From Bacteroidales bacterium (GTDB taxonomy: Bacteria; Bacteroidota; Bacteroidia; Bacteroidales; PUMT01): DNA of 15,889 bases. This document shows, piece by piece, positions 7,800-15,176 of this stretch. Location of the stretch: the NCBI GenBank assembly GCA_007132365.1, contig SLOS01000069.1:1-15889 (forward strand), written 5' to 3'. Every line of letters begins with the position of its first letter. Position 1 is the first letter of the stretch. The notes beneath the pieces were generated by a model. That model was not told where the DNA came from, did not search any database, and saw only the letters and a program-made list of their open reading frames with translations. The position numbers and the translations under genes are program-made.

Positions 7800-8688
7800 A
7801 ATTTTGCCTTTTTTCTGTTTACAAGATAAACCCCGGCAAGTATCACGACAGCCCAGAAAACCTGTATAAGCAGGAACCTCTCTCCGTCCATCAAGCCCCA
7901 GAATACAGCAAAAATAGGTATTATGTAGGTAACTGAGGCAGCAAACAGGGTGGTGGTGTATTTAATAAGGATATTCATCAGTATGATTGCAATGAAGCTT
8001 GAGAAAAAAGCGAGTCCCCCGACAGATAGCAAACTGCTGATCATATCCGGCGAAGCGGCAGCCATTGAATAATTACTTAATGCAAGATAAACACCGGCCA
8101 TCGGCCCAATAAACAGAAAGCCCAGGGAGGCGATGGCTACACCATCCAGGTCCTTCAGACTGAATTTTATCTCATTGACATTTATGCCGTAGCATATGGT
8201 GGCGATAACAGCAAAAATTCCATACCAGTTATTCGATGTTTCAAGATCAAGATTGTTAACACTCATTATCAGGCCCAACGCCCCGGTCATACCAAGTATA
8301 AGTCCGGCAACACTCAGCCATTTAACCTTATTGGCATACATGAGGATCCCGATGATCAGAGTGAATATGGGCGTAAGCGAATTAAGAATTCCTGCAATTG
8401 AACTGCTCACTTCTGTTTGTGCCGTAGCAAAAAGGAACGCTGGTATTGCATTGCCGACAAAACCCACAATCAGCAATGACCGGAGGTTATACCTGTTAAG
8501 CTTTCCTATATGCCTGTATATAAGCGGAATAAAAAAACAAAAGAAAAAAATATCCTCATACTCCCAACCTGCAGACTGGTAAATGACTGCAGGCCCTTTT
8601 TCATGAGGATAAAAGAGGTGCCCCATATAAAGGCCAGAAATATCAAAAGGATCCATTGCCAGGATCTTTTTTCCAGATCAATACGCAT
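7796..8688 (-). CDS. EamA/DMT-family permease, reading frame broken by one base
   Basis: Two frames together encode a ten-helix drug/metabolite-transporter-type permease. The first frame starts at ATG 8688 (MRIDLEKRSW, then LAFIWGTSFILMKKGL, typical EamA helix 1) and would stop at 8506 after 60 residues. The second frame continues the family pattern from IPLIYRHIGKLNRYNLR through the first repeat (VGFVGNAIPAFLFATAQTEVSSSIAGILNSLTPIF) and second repeat to KKAKL at 7796. One added T in the T7 run at 8531-8537, or a -1 ribosomal slip there, gives an unbroken ~297-residue protein, the normal length for the family. Nothing else is damaged, so this is either a sequence error, a very recent mutation, or frameshift-dependent expression. 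The substrate cannot be told. The TGA overlaps the lnt ATG. Confidence 0.8.
8530..8536 (-). other. Slippery heptamer T TTT TTA at the EamA frame break
   Basis: On the coding strand, the frame beginning at 8688 reads GTT TTT TTA. This places T TTT TTA exactly in the X XXY YYZ register used for -1 frameshifting. A -1 slip enters the frame that encodes the rest of the EamA protein. No strong downstream hairpin or pseudoknot is evident by eye. Confidence 0.45.
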
Positions 8689-8932
8689 CTTTAGAAAATA
8701 GAAGCGGTAAAGATAGTTATTTTTCAGGCAGCAGTCCCGGTTAAGCTGATGCTTTAAAGAGTTATTCAGAACCCATGAAGGATGCCAGGATCCGGTAAAG
8801 CAGATTAATTCAACTTCCACACGAAAAAAATTTAATACTGATTATCCTGAATAACATGTTTTATAAAAATTTATTAAAAAGGAATTTGCATATTTTTACG
8901 AAATATTTTATTGGAAGAAGCTTTTTTTAACC

Positions 8933-8945
8933 GGTAACGGTTACC
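8933..8945. promoter_or_regulatory. Perfect palindrome just before the LysE-family start
   Basis: GGTAAC-G-GTTACC has exact 6-bp arms around one central base. It ends four bases before the ATG at 8950. It may be an operator for a regulator of the lysE-acyltransferase unit, or it may affect access to the start codon. It sits in the 261-base divergent gap after EamA, where no strong -33/-7 pair was found. Confidence 0.4.
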
Positions 8946-8949
8946 AATC

Positions 8950-9579
8950 ATGCAGACGATCTTTTTATTGCTTACCAAAAGCATTGCCATTGGCATCCTG
9001 GCATCTGTACCCCTGGGTCCCGTTGGTGTGCTTTGCATTCAACGCACCCTTAACCGCGGATTATTGTCGGGGTTCCTGTCAGGCATGGGTGCCGCGCTGG
9101 CTGATACCCTTTTTGCAATAGTTGCAATACTCGGCCTCTCATTTATAATTAACTTTATTGAGGCTCAGCAGTTATTCATGCGGGTGGCCGGGGGATCAAT
9201 CCTTATGATTATCGGAGTCAGAATTTTCAACTCAAATCCCGTCAGACAGTTAAGGCAAAACCACAACAGCAGGCAAAGCTATTTCAGCGATTTTTTTTCG
9301 GTCCTTGTCCTTATGATTACCAACCCTCTCGCTATTTTTCTTTTCCTGGCGGCTTTTGCCAGCCTTGAACTGGTGACTCCCGATCCCGGACCAATGGTGG
9401 CAGGGGCAATAGTAACCGGCATACTTGCCGGGGCATCACTATACTGGTTTATCCTGAGCAGTTTTATAAGCCGTTTCAGAAAAAAGTTCAGGTTAAGGAT
9501 ACTTCTCAGAATAAACAAAACAGCCGGCGCAATAATTGTTTTTTTTGGTTTTGCAGCTATTATTAGTGTATTGTTCTAA
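8950..9579 (+). CDS. LysE/RhtB-family exporter
   Basis: This 209-residue protein has about six membrane helices, the standard size for the LysE superfamily. Family marks include PLGPVGVLCIQRTL (residues 21-34), GMGAALADTLFA with Asp52, and the mid-protein MITNPLAIFLF with Asn125-Pro126. A cationic loop (RQLRQNHNSRQS, about 99-110) separates helices 3 and 4. Members export amino acids or small related molecules across the inner membrane; the substrate here is not evident. The stop lies 17 bases before a two-domain aminolipid acyltransferase, so the two are very likely one operon. That context suggests handling of amino acids or their acylated derivatives, but this is inference. A 13-base palindrome directly precedes the start. 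Confidence 0.88.
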   Translation: MQTIFLLLTKSIAIGILASVPLGPVGVLCIQRTLNRGLLSGFLSGMGAALADTLFAIVAILGLSFIINFIEAQQLFMRVAGGSILMIIGVRIFNSNPVRQLRQNHNSRQSYFSDFFSVLVLMITNPLAIFLFLAAFASLELVTPDPGPMVAGAIVTGILAGASLYWFILSSFISRFRKKFRLRILLRINKTAGAIIVFFGFAAIISVLF

Positions 9580-9596
9580 CGATAAATCGTAATGAT

Positions 9597-11390
9597 ATGA
9601 AGCTTATAGAAACGGAGGACATACTGAGAGCCGGGAAACTAAGCAAGTTAGGAGGTGAAAGCATTGCCAGGTTCCTTATGCTGCTGCTTAAGTATAACAA
9701 AATAAATAAGGTCTACACAAAAGCTTACAATAAGGATGGTATGAAATTCATTGATACCCTTATCAACGAGCTTGAAATAAAATATGAGATAAGTGATGAT
9801 GAGATGCTGAGGATACCCGAAAAAGGACCCTTCATTACAGTCTCAAACCATCCCTATGGAGGTATTGACGGCCTACTGCTTCTGGATGCAATATCAAAGC
9901 GCAGGCCGGATTTCAAAGTCATGGCCAATTTCCTGCTCAGACGGATTGAGCCGATCGGTGATTATATACTTCCATTAAATCCTTTTGAAAAGCAGAAGAA
10001 TACCGGATCAGGCATTCAGGGAATAAAAGATGCGATGGGCCATTTGAAAACGGGCTCACCCCTGGGAATTTTTCCTGCCGGAGAAGTGTCCACATACAAT
10101 GATGAATGGACTGATGTAACCGACCGCCAGTGGCAGAATTCTGCAATGAAGTTCATAAAGAATGCCGGGGTGCCTGTTGTGCCGGTATATTTTCAGGGCA
10201 ACAACAGCAGGATATTTCATCTGCTGGGACTGATACATCCGGTTTTGCGTACCATCAGGCTTCCCTCCGAATTGCTTAATAAAAAGAACAGGATAATCAG
10301 AATAAGGATCGGCAATCCTGTATCGGTAAAGGACCAGGAGGAATTTACCGACACTTACAGGTACGGACGCTTTCTGAGGGCAAAAACATACTCTCTTGGT
10401 ACAACCCTTGAGATCAGAAAATTTTTCCATTACAGCCTTAAAAGAGCCGTAAGGGAGGAGACCCTGATAGACCCGGTATCTCCGGAAAAATTACTTTGGG
10501 ACATTGGCAGGCTTGATAACTTCCTTCTCTTTAAAAGCGGCAATTTTGCCGTCTATTGTGCCCCTGCCATGATAATGCCCAACATAACCAACGAGATAGG
10601 TCGCCTGAGGGAAAAAACATTCCGGGATGTCGGTGAAGGGACAAACCGGAAAATTGACATCGACGAATTTGACCTTTACTATAATCAGTTATTCGTATGG
10701 GATGAGGATAAGAAACAAATTGCAGGGGCTTACAGGGCCGGCAGGGGGAAGGATATAATTGACAAATACGGGCTCCAGGGCCTCTATATTAACAGTCTTT
10801 TCAAAATTGACAAAAAATTCATTCCTGTTCTCCGCCAATCCATTGAACTGGGAAGATCTTTTATTTCAAAGGAATACCAAAAAAAGCCACTTCCACTTTT
10901 CCTGCTTTGGAAAGGTATATTGTATTTCCTGATCAAAAACCCGGATTATCGCTATCTTATCGGTCCGGTCAGCATAAGTAACCGCTTTTCGGACTTCTCA
11001 AAAGGTGTAATAATAAAATTTATCAAAGAAAAATACTTCCACCACCAGTTTGCGCAACATATAAAGCCAAGAAACAATTTCAGGGTAAACCTAAGGGATG
11101 TGGATACCGAAATAATTCTGGGCGATTCCAAAGACATGGAAAAGCTGGATAAACTGATAAAAGACATTGAACCTGGAAATTATACTGTACCGGTACTTCT
11201 GAAAAAATATCTGAAACAGAGTGGCAGGATAATCGGCTTCAACATAGATCCCAAGTTTAACAATGCTTTGGACGGATTGCTTATCATGGATCTTTATGAT
11301 GTGCCCATCGAAACGATTACCGCTCTCTCAAAGGAGATTAAGGACGAAACGCTGCTGGAGAGGTTTTACCGTGAAGAAGGTAAAATTTAG
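9597..11390 (+). CDS. Fused two-domain acyltransferase (OlsA/PlsC-like + OlsB/GNAT-like), probable aminolipid synthase
   Basis: The 597-residue protein joins two acyltransferase domains. The N-terminal half (about 75-280) is of the lysophospholipid acyltransferase type: SNHPYGGIDG supplies the His85...Asp91 catalytic motif, FPAGEVS (159-165) the second block, and VPVVPVYFQGNNSR the third. The C-terminal half (about 315-590) is of the GNAT/hemolysin-like OlsB type: EIGRLREKTFRDVGEGTNRKID, then FVWDEDKKQIAGAYRAGRG and GLYINSLFKID. In OlsF proteins of Serratia and Flavobacterium, and as separate GlsB/GlsA genes in Bacteroides, the OlsB-like part N-acylates an amino acid with a 3-hydroxy fatty acid and the OlsA-like part adds a second acyl chain. 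The product is an ornithine or glycine lipid. The amino acid used cannot be read from sequence. It is probably membrane-associated and co-transcribed with the LysE-type exporter 17 bases upstream. Domain calls are firm; the exact product is inferred. Confidence 0.85.
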   Translation: MKLIETEDILRAGKLSKLGGESIARFLMLLLKYNKINKVYTKAYNKDGMKFIDTLINELEIKYEISDDEMLRIPEKGPFITVSNHPYGGIDGLLLLDAISKRRPDFKVMANFLLRRIEPIGDYILPLNPFEKQKNTGSGIQGIKDAMGHLKTGSPLGIFPAGEVSTYNDEWTDVTDRQWQNSAMKFIKNAGVPVVPVYFQGNNSRIFHLLGLIHPVLRTIRLPSELLNKKNRIIRIRIGNPVSVKDQEEFTDTYRYGRFLRAKTYSLGTTLEIRKFFHYSLKRAVREETLIDPVSPEKLLWDIGRLDNFLLFKSGNFAVYCAPAMIMPNITNEIGRLREKTFRDVGEGTNRKIDIDEFDLYYNQLFVWDEDKKQIAGAYRAGRGKDIIDKYGLQGLYINSLFKIDKKFIPVLRQSIELGRSFISKEYQKKPLPLFLLWKGILYFLIKNPDYRYLIGPVSISNRFSDFSKGVIIKFIKEKYFHHQFAQHIKPRNNFRVNLRDVDTEIILGDSKDMEKLDKLIKDIEPGNYTVPVLLKKYLKQSGRIIGFNIDPKFNNALDGLLIMDLYDVPIETITALSKEIKDETLLERFYREEGKI

Positions 11391-11471
11391 GCTGAGAAAA
11401 GATATAACGACAGTAGCGGAATCTGCCCGTTCCCGGCTGTTAACTCCGGCGAAGAAGACTTCTCTGACCAC

Positions 11472-12224
11472 TTATATTCTGTATTTTTCTGCATATGTCG
11501 GATAAGATGGCTCAAGAGGCGACTCTGTAATAAACAGGCGGCAATCGGTTATTGCCTTTATTTCAAAGCTTTCCTCCTCCTTGGCAACAAAAAAATCTTT
11601 TGAAGCAAGGGTGTTCCTTCTGATCACCAGTTCTCCCTCCAGCACAAAACCGGATACAAATAACTCTTTACTGCACTTAAAAAAGTGATAACCTTCTGCA
11701 AAAGATACCTCCGTAATGACAAGTTGCTCGGCCTGCAGCCTTACAGGTGATCCAGGTCCGCAATAAATCTTTGTACTTCTCCCCTTTTCAATTAAGACGG
11801 GCAACTGATCGGAGGTATATTTAAAATATGAGGCCGGCTGATTAATAGATTTTTCAAGGTCAGGATCTGTCCATATCTGAATCAGTGATGAACCTGGAAG
11901 CAACCGTTCGGAATGGATAACCCCGTTTCCTGATCTCAATACCTGCATATCTCCGGCTGTCAGATTCTTCCACACCCTGAATTTATTATCATAATACTCA
12001 ATCTCACCGGTAAGCATAAACGTAATAATTTCAAATCCCTTATAGGAATGTTCTTCTGCCCTGGTACCTTTTTCGGTCCATTTGTATGTCCAGTAAAAAA
12101 TATTTGAATAAGGGCTTAACAAACCGTCATCTTCACGAAAGCCGATTGGTTTTTTTTCAAAAAGACCGGTATCCGTGTGCTTTCCCACTGCCTGTTCACC
12201 GCTTGTATAGGTTATAAATGCCAT
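11472..12224 (-). CDS. Pirin-like bicupin protein with an altered metal site
   Basis: This 250-residue protein has the pirin layout: a conserved N-terminal cupin (about 40-125) and a second cupin (about 150-245). The signature HPHRGFE...GEIEHxD...GDVQ...GxGxIHSE appears here as HSYKGFE (59-65), TGEIEYYDN, AGDMQVLRSGNGVIHSE (ending at Glu106). Three of the four expected metal ligands are present (His59, His104, Glu106), but the second histidine of the HxH pair is Tyr61. Pirins bind Fe(II); some act as quercetin dioxygenases or redox-sensing cofactors, others have no known activity. The substitution makes the usual iron chemistry uncertain. It is a single gene, convergent with the acyltransferase and divergent from the dipeptidase, with its own candidate promoter. 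Confidence 0.88.
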   Translation of the reverse strand: MAFITYTSGEQAVGKHTDTGLFEKKPIGFREDDGLLSPYSNIFYWTYKWTEKGTRAEEHSYKGFEIITFMLTGEIEYYDNKFRVWKNLTAGDMQVLRSGNGVIHSERLLPGSSLIQIWTDPDLEKSINQPASYFKYTSDQLPVLIEKGRSTKIYCGPGSPVRLQAEQLVITEVSFAEGYHFFKCSKELFVSGFVLEGELVIRRNTLASKDFFVAKEEESFEIKAITDCRLFITESPLEPSYPTYAEKYRI

Positions 12225-12258
12225 TAGCCGGTTGATGGATTAGATTTGTTAATCAGTA

Positions 12259-12288
12259 TAAAGATAATTAAAAATTCCCCTTAAACAA
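12259..12288 (-). promoter_or_regulatory. Candidate promoter of the pirin-like gene
   Basis: On the minus strand TTG (12288-12286) is followed after 19 bases by TATCTTTA (12266-12259), one mismatch from TAnnTTTG. The leader would be about 28 bases. The -33 part overlaps an inverted repeat, AATTGG-N8-CCAATT (12287-12306), that could be an operator. Confidence 0.4.
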
Positions 12289-12341
12289 TTGGTGTATAGC
12301 CCAATTATTCCCGGCAATAACAACAAACATCATTTCCCGGC

Positions 12342-12372
12342 TTTGTTCCGGTAATAAATAATGGTATTTTTA
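12342..12372 (+). promoter_or_regulatory. Candidate promoter of the dipeptidase gene
   Basis: TTTG (12342-12345), a 19-base spacer and TATTTTTA (12365-12372) match the Bacteroidetes promoter pattern with one mismatch in the -7 element. Transcription would start about 22 bases before the ATG at 12401. Confidence 0.45.
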
Positions 12373-12400
12373 ACCTCTGAATATAACAAAAGCACATTCC

Positions 12401-13642
12401 ATGCATCTACTGAAAATATTGGTTTTATTAATACCATTTAACTTCCTCTTTACCGGTGTCACAAACACTTTGTCGGAGGATCCCGCTGCAAGGTCAATGG
12501 AAATACACCGGCAGATATTGACACTTGACAGCCATACAGATACACCCCTGATGCTTGGCAGGGAGGGTTTCGATATAGGTAAAAAAAATGACCCCGCACA
12601 TCGGGGCGGCCAGGTGGATTTTCCAAGGATGCAGGAGGGTGGGCTTGATGCAGCCTTTTTTGCCGTCTTTGTGGGCCAGGGAGAGAGAACACCTGAAGGA
12701 TATGAGACAGCCAAACAAAGGGCCCTGCATATTTTTGACCTTATACACAAGGCAGTTGACGATTATCCTGATCTGGCCGGTTTGGCTCTTACGGCTGATG
12801 ATGCCGGCCGTTTGAAAGATGAGGGGAGGCTGGCCATTTATATCGGTCTGGAAAACGGATATCCGGCAGCACAGGATCTTTCACTGATTAAAAAGTACTA
12901 TGATTTGGGCGCAAGATATATAACGCTTGCACACTCACGCAACAATGATATTTGCGATTCATCGACCGATCCGCAGGGAGCCGAACACGGTGGACTATCG
13001 GAGTTTGGCAGGGATGTGGTCAGAAAAATGAATGAGTTGGGCATGATGATCGATGTAAGCCATATTTCCGATGAAGCGTTTTATGATGTCATTGAAATTT
13101 CGGTTGCTCCGGTCATAGCATCACATTCAAACTCACGTTCCATCTGCAATCACCCCCGTAACCTTGACGATGACATGTTGCTGGCGCTAAAGGAGAATGG
13201 AGGGGTGATACAGGTCTGCATTCTCAGTGCATATGTTAAAACTCCCGAGCCAAACCCTGAAAGGGATGCAGCTATTCAGGAAGTACGCGATCGCTTTAAT
13301 AACTTTATCGGTCTGACTGATGCTGAACTGGATGAGGCAAGGGAGGCCTGGTTTGAAGCTAATGAAAAGCACCCTCCGAAACTCGCCACTGTTGCAGATC
13401 TGGTTGATCATATAGATTATATATCAGACCTGATCGGTACAGACCATGTCGGCATTGGAACTGATTTTGACGGGGGAGGTTCGCTGGCGGACTGCAGGGA
13501 TGTGACGGAAGTGGGCAATATAACACTGGAGTTGTTTAATAGGGGCTATACTAAAGAAGATATTGAAAAAATATGGTCAGGTAACTTCATGAGGGTATTC
13601 AGTGAGGTTGAGGCCGCAAAAAACTACTCGGGCAAGCGCTAG
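12401..13642 (+). CDS. Exported membrane dipeptidase (renal dipeptidase family, M19)
   Basis: The 413-residue protein begins with a hydrophobic signal (LLKILVLLIPFNFLFTG), so it is probably periplasmic or anchored to the membrane. The M19 metal site is complete: His45 and Asp47 in DSHTDTP, the bridging Glu151 in IGLENGYP, His221 in DVSH and His242 in ASHSNSR. HPRNL and GIGTDFDGGG (Asp355) are the expected substrate-site motifs. Family members are binuclear zinc enzymes that cut L,L- and L,D-dipeptides and can also act on D-residues or beta-lactams. Length matches other Bacteroidetes members. It stands alone, with its own promoter and a strong downstream terminator, so it is probably a single-gene transcript for peptide scavenging or turnover. 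There is no Shine-Dalgarno sequence. Confidence 0.94.
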   Translation: MHLLKILVLLIPFNFLFTGVTNTLSEDPAARSMEIHRQILTLDSHTDTPLMLGREGFDIGKKNDPAHRGGQVDFPRMQEGGLDAAFFAVFVGQGERTPEGYETAKQRALHIFDLIHKAVDDYPDLAGLALTADDAGRLKDEGRLAIYIGLENGYPAAQDLSLIKKYYDLGARYITLAHSRNNDICDSSTDPQGAEHGGLSEFGRDVVRKMNELGMMIDVSHISDEAFYDVIEISVAPVIASHSNSRSICNHPRNLDDDMLLALKENGGVIQVCILSAYVKTPEPNPERDAAIQEVRDRFNNFIGLTDAELDEAREAWFEANEKHPPKLATVADLVDHIDYISDLIGTDHVGIGTDFDGGGSLADCRDVTEVGNITLELFNRGYTKEDIEKIWSGNFMRVFSEVEAAKNYSGKR

Positions 13643-13707
13643 ATCGTTATCAATTGGGTGGCTGGTAAATTATCGGCAAACCGCCTCAGGGGAAAGAAGC
13701 ATTCAAT

Positions 13708-13741
13708 AAAAAAATCCCGCATTTTTATGCGGGATTTTTTT
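13708..13741. terminator. Bidirectional intrinsic terminator
   Basis: Arms ATCCCGCAT and ATGCGGGAT flank a TTTT loop, with A7 before and T7 after, so a U tract follows the hairpin on both strands. It lies between the convergent dipeptidase and oxidoreductase stops and should end both transcripts. Confidence 0.93.
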
Positions 13742-13756
13742 ATCACAGATGCAAGA

Positions 13757-15097
13757 TTATGCAGGCGCTGTTCCCGGGGTCGGGGGAACTGCAGGAATAT
13801 CAACCGGTCCCATCTCCAGTTTCTCCGGACCAAGTTTCATAGCTGAATTCATCATGTCATCCCAGCTGACTTCCCTTCCGGTGTATGCTGACACACGTCC
13901 CATGATTGCAGTCAGAACCGCTTCCGAAACAATCTGGGTCTCATTCAGATAGTTGCCAGTGCGGATAGCGGTAACCAGGTCAATGTGCGTCTGGTCATAC
14001 GGACTTACCGCCACACGGTTTGTTGGCTGCCCGTCATCACCCAGGGGATACTGGTATTCCCAGATAAGGTTCCCGTCATAGTCCCATACCCGGTTCTGGG
14101 CATTGGTATATCCTTTTGTGCCGAAAACCAGTTCTGATACGTTATTGGCACAACCGTCAATCTGACGGCACATACTGTGCATATGCCTGTTGTCATCAAA
14201 CACATAATCCACGCTGAAAAAATCATACTGGTCACCGGTGGGCCTTCTGTGCCTTCCGCCAAACCCAACAGCCTTAACAGGATGCTTTTCAAAGAACCAG
14301 TTAACAACATCTATGTTGTGAACATGCTGCTCTACGATATGGTCGCCCGAGAGCCAGCACCAGTTGACCCAGTCCCTCAGCATCGCTTCCATATCTGTCC
14401 ATCCCGCCTCCCTGTTTACATGCCATAGCTTGGACTGGTTCCAGTAGCAATTGGCCGAGACAAGATCGCCGATCATCCCGTTCTTTACCTGTTCGAATGT
14501 TTTGACATAATCACGCTGATGTCTTCTCTGCATTCCGGAAGCTACATACAGTCCTGCAGATTCTGCCATTCTGCCGGCAGCCATCACGGACCGAAGTCCG
14601 ACAGGATCAACGGCAACCGGCTTTTCCATAAATACGTGCTTACGTGCCCTGATGGCAGCTTCAAAACTGATTGGTCTGAAAAATGGCGGCTCACATAAGA
14701 TAATATAATCCACATCGGATTCAATGACCCTTTTATAAGCATCAAAACCTGTGAAGCAATTCTGACCGGGTACATCAACGCCGTGTTTTTCTTTAAGTTC
14801 GTTTCTGCATCTGTCAAGCCTGTGCTGAAATACATCACCCAAAGCACCTATCTCAAGATTTGGACCTGCATTGATAAAGTTAATCGCAGCACCGGTTCCC
14901 CTGCCACCGCAACCTATAACCCCTGCCCTGAGAACAGGTCCGTCAGGAGCCTGGTCGGGAAAAACAGGGGCAACATATGCCGGCCTTCTGCCGCAGGACG
15001 AAACTACTGCCCCGACACCCAGAGCTCCCAGAGCACCAATTGCGGCAGCATCACCAATAAACTTGCGCCTGCTTAAAGCATTTGATTTCTGATTCAT
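13757..15097 (-). CDS. Gfo/Idh/MocA-family oxidoreductase, Tat-exported lipoprotein
   Basis: This 446-residue protein starts with a twin-arginine signal (SRRKFIGDAAA, residues 9-19), an Ala/Gly-rich helix and a lipobox VSSC with Cys35. It should therefore be folded and loaded with cofactor in the cytoplasm, exported by Tat and lipid-anchored. The Rossmann fold has the glycine motif GVIGCGGRGTG (59-69), and MEKPVAVDP (from 157) holds the conserved EKP lysine of the family. GDHIVEQHVHNIDVVNWF (251-268) provides candidate catalytic histidines (253, 258, 260). Relatives are NAD(P)-dependent dehydrogenases or glycosidases acting on sugars and inositols; some exported members bind cofactor tightly. 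The substrate is unknown. It ends in a Pro/Thr-rich tail and a strong terminator. The SUMF1-type gene lies 79 bases upstream on the same strand and is probably co-transcribed. Confidence 0.92.
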   Translation of the reverse strand: MNQKSNALSRRKFIGDAAAIGALGALGVGAVVSSCGRRPAYVAPVFPDQAPDGPVLRAGVIGCGGRGTGAAINFINAGPNLEIGALGDVFQHRLDRCRNELKEKHGVDVPGQNCFTGFDAYKRVIESDVDYIILCEPPFFRPISFEAAIRARKHVFMEKPVAVDPVGLRSVMAAGRMAESAGLYVASGMQRRHQRDYVKTFEQVKNGMIGDLVSANCYWNQSKLWHVNREAGWTDMEAMLRDWVNWCWLSGDHIVEQHVHNIDVVNWFFEKHPVKAVGFGGRHRRPTGDQYDFFSVDYVFDDNRHMHSMCRQIDGCANNVSELVFGTKGYTNAQNRVWDYDGNLIWEYQYPLGDDGQPTNRVAVSPYDQTHIDLVTAIRTGNYLNETQIVSEAVLTAIMGRVSAYTGREVSWDDMMNSAMKLGPEKLEMGPVDIPAVPPTPGTAPA

Positions 15098-15176
15098 AAT
15101 GTTTATTATTTGATTATTAATTTATTTTGTAAAGGCCATATTATAGCTGACCACTCACTATTAACATACTCTCATT

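Noticed and set aside
7796..8656. EamA gene starting at ATG 8656 in its second frame (MDPFDISGLY...)
   Set aside because: The first ~40 residues of that frame look nothing like an EamA protein, whereas the overlapping frame from 8688 encodes the correct first helices. The ATG is out of frame with the true N-terminus.
10056..10430. A 124-codon open frame antisense to the two-domain acyltransferase
   Set aside because: It is fully embedded in the acyltransferase domain and has no family resemblance.
11391..11471. A terminator between the acyltransferase and pirin genes
   Set aside because: Only short imperfect repeats (such as AGAAG-A-CTTCT) are present, with no T tract.
12370..12750. A 126-codon open frame antisense to the dipeptidase start
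   Set aside because: It overlaps the signal peptide and metal-site region of a clear M19 gene and has no protein-family features.
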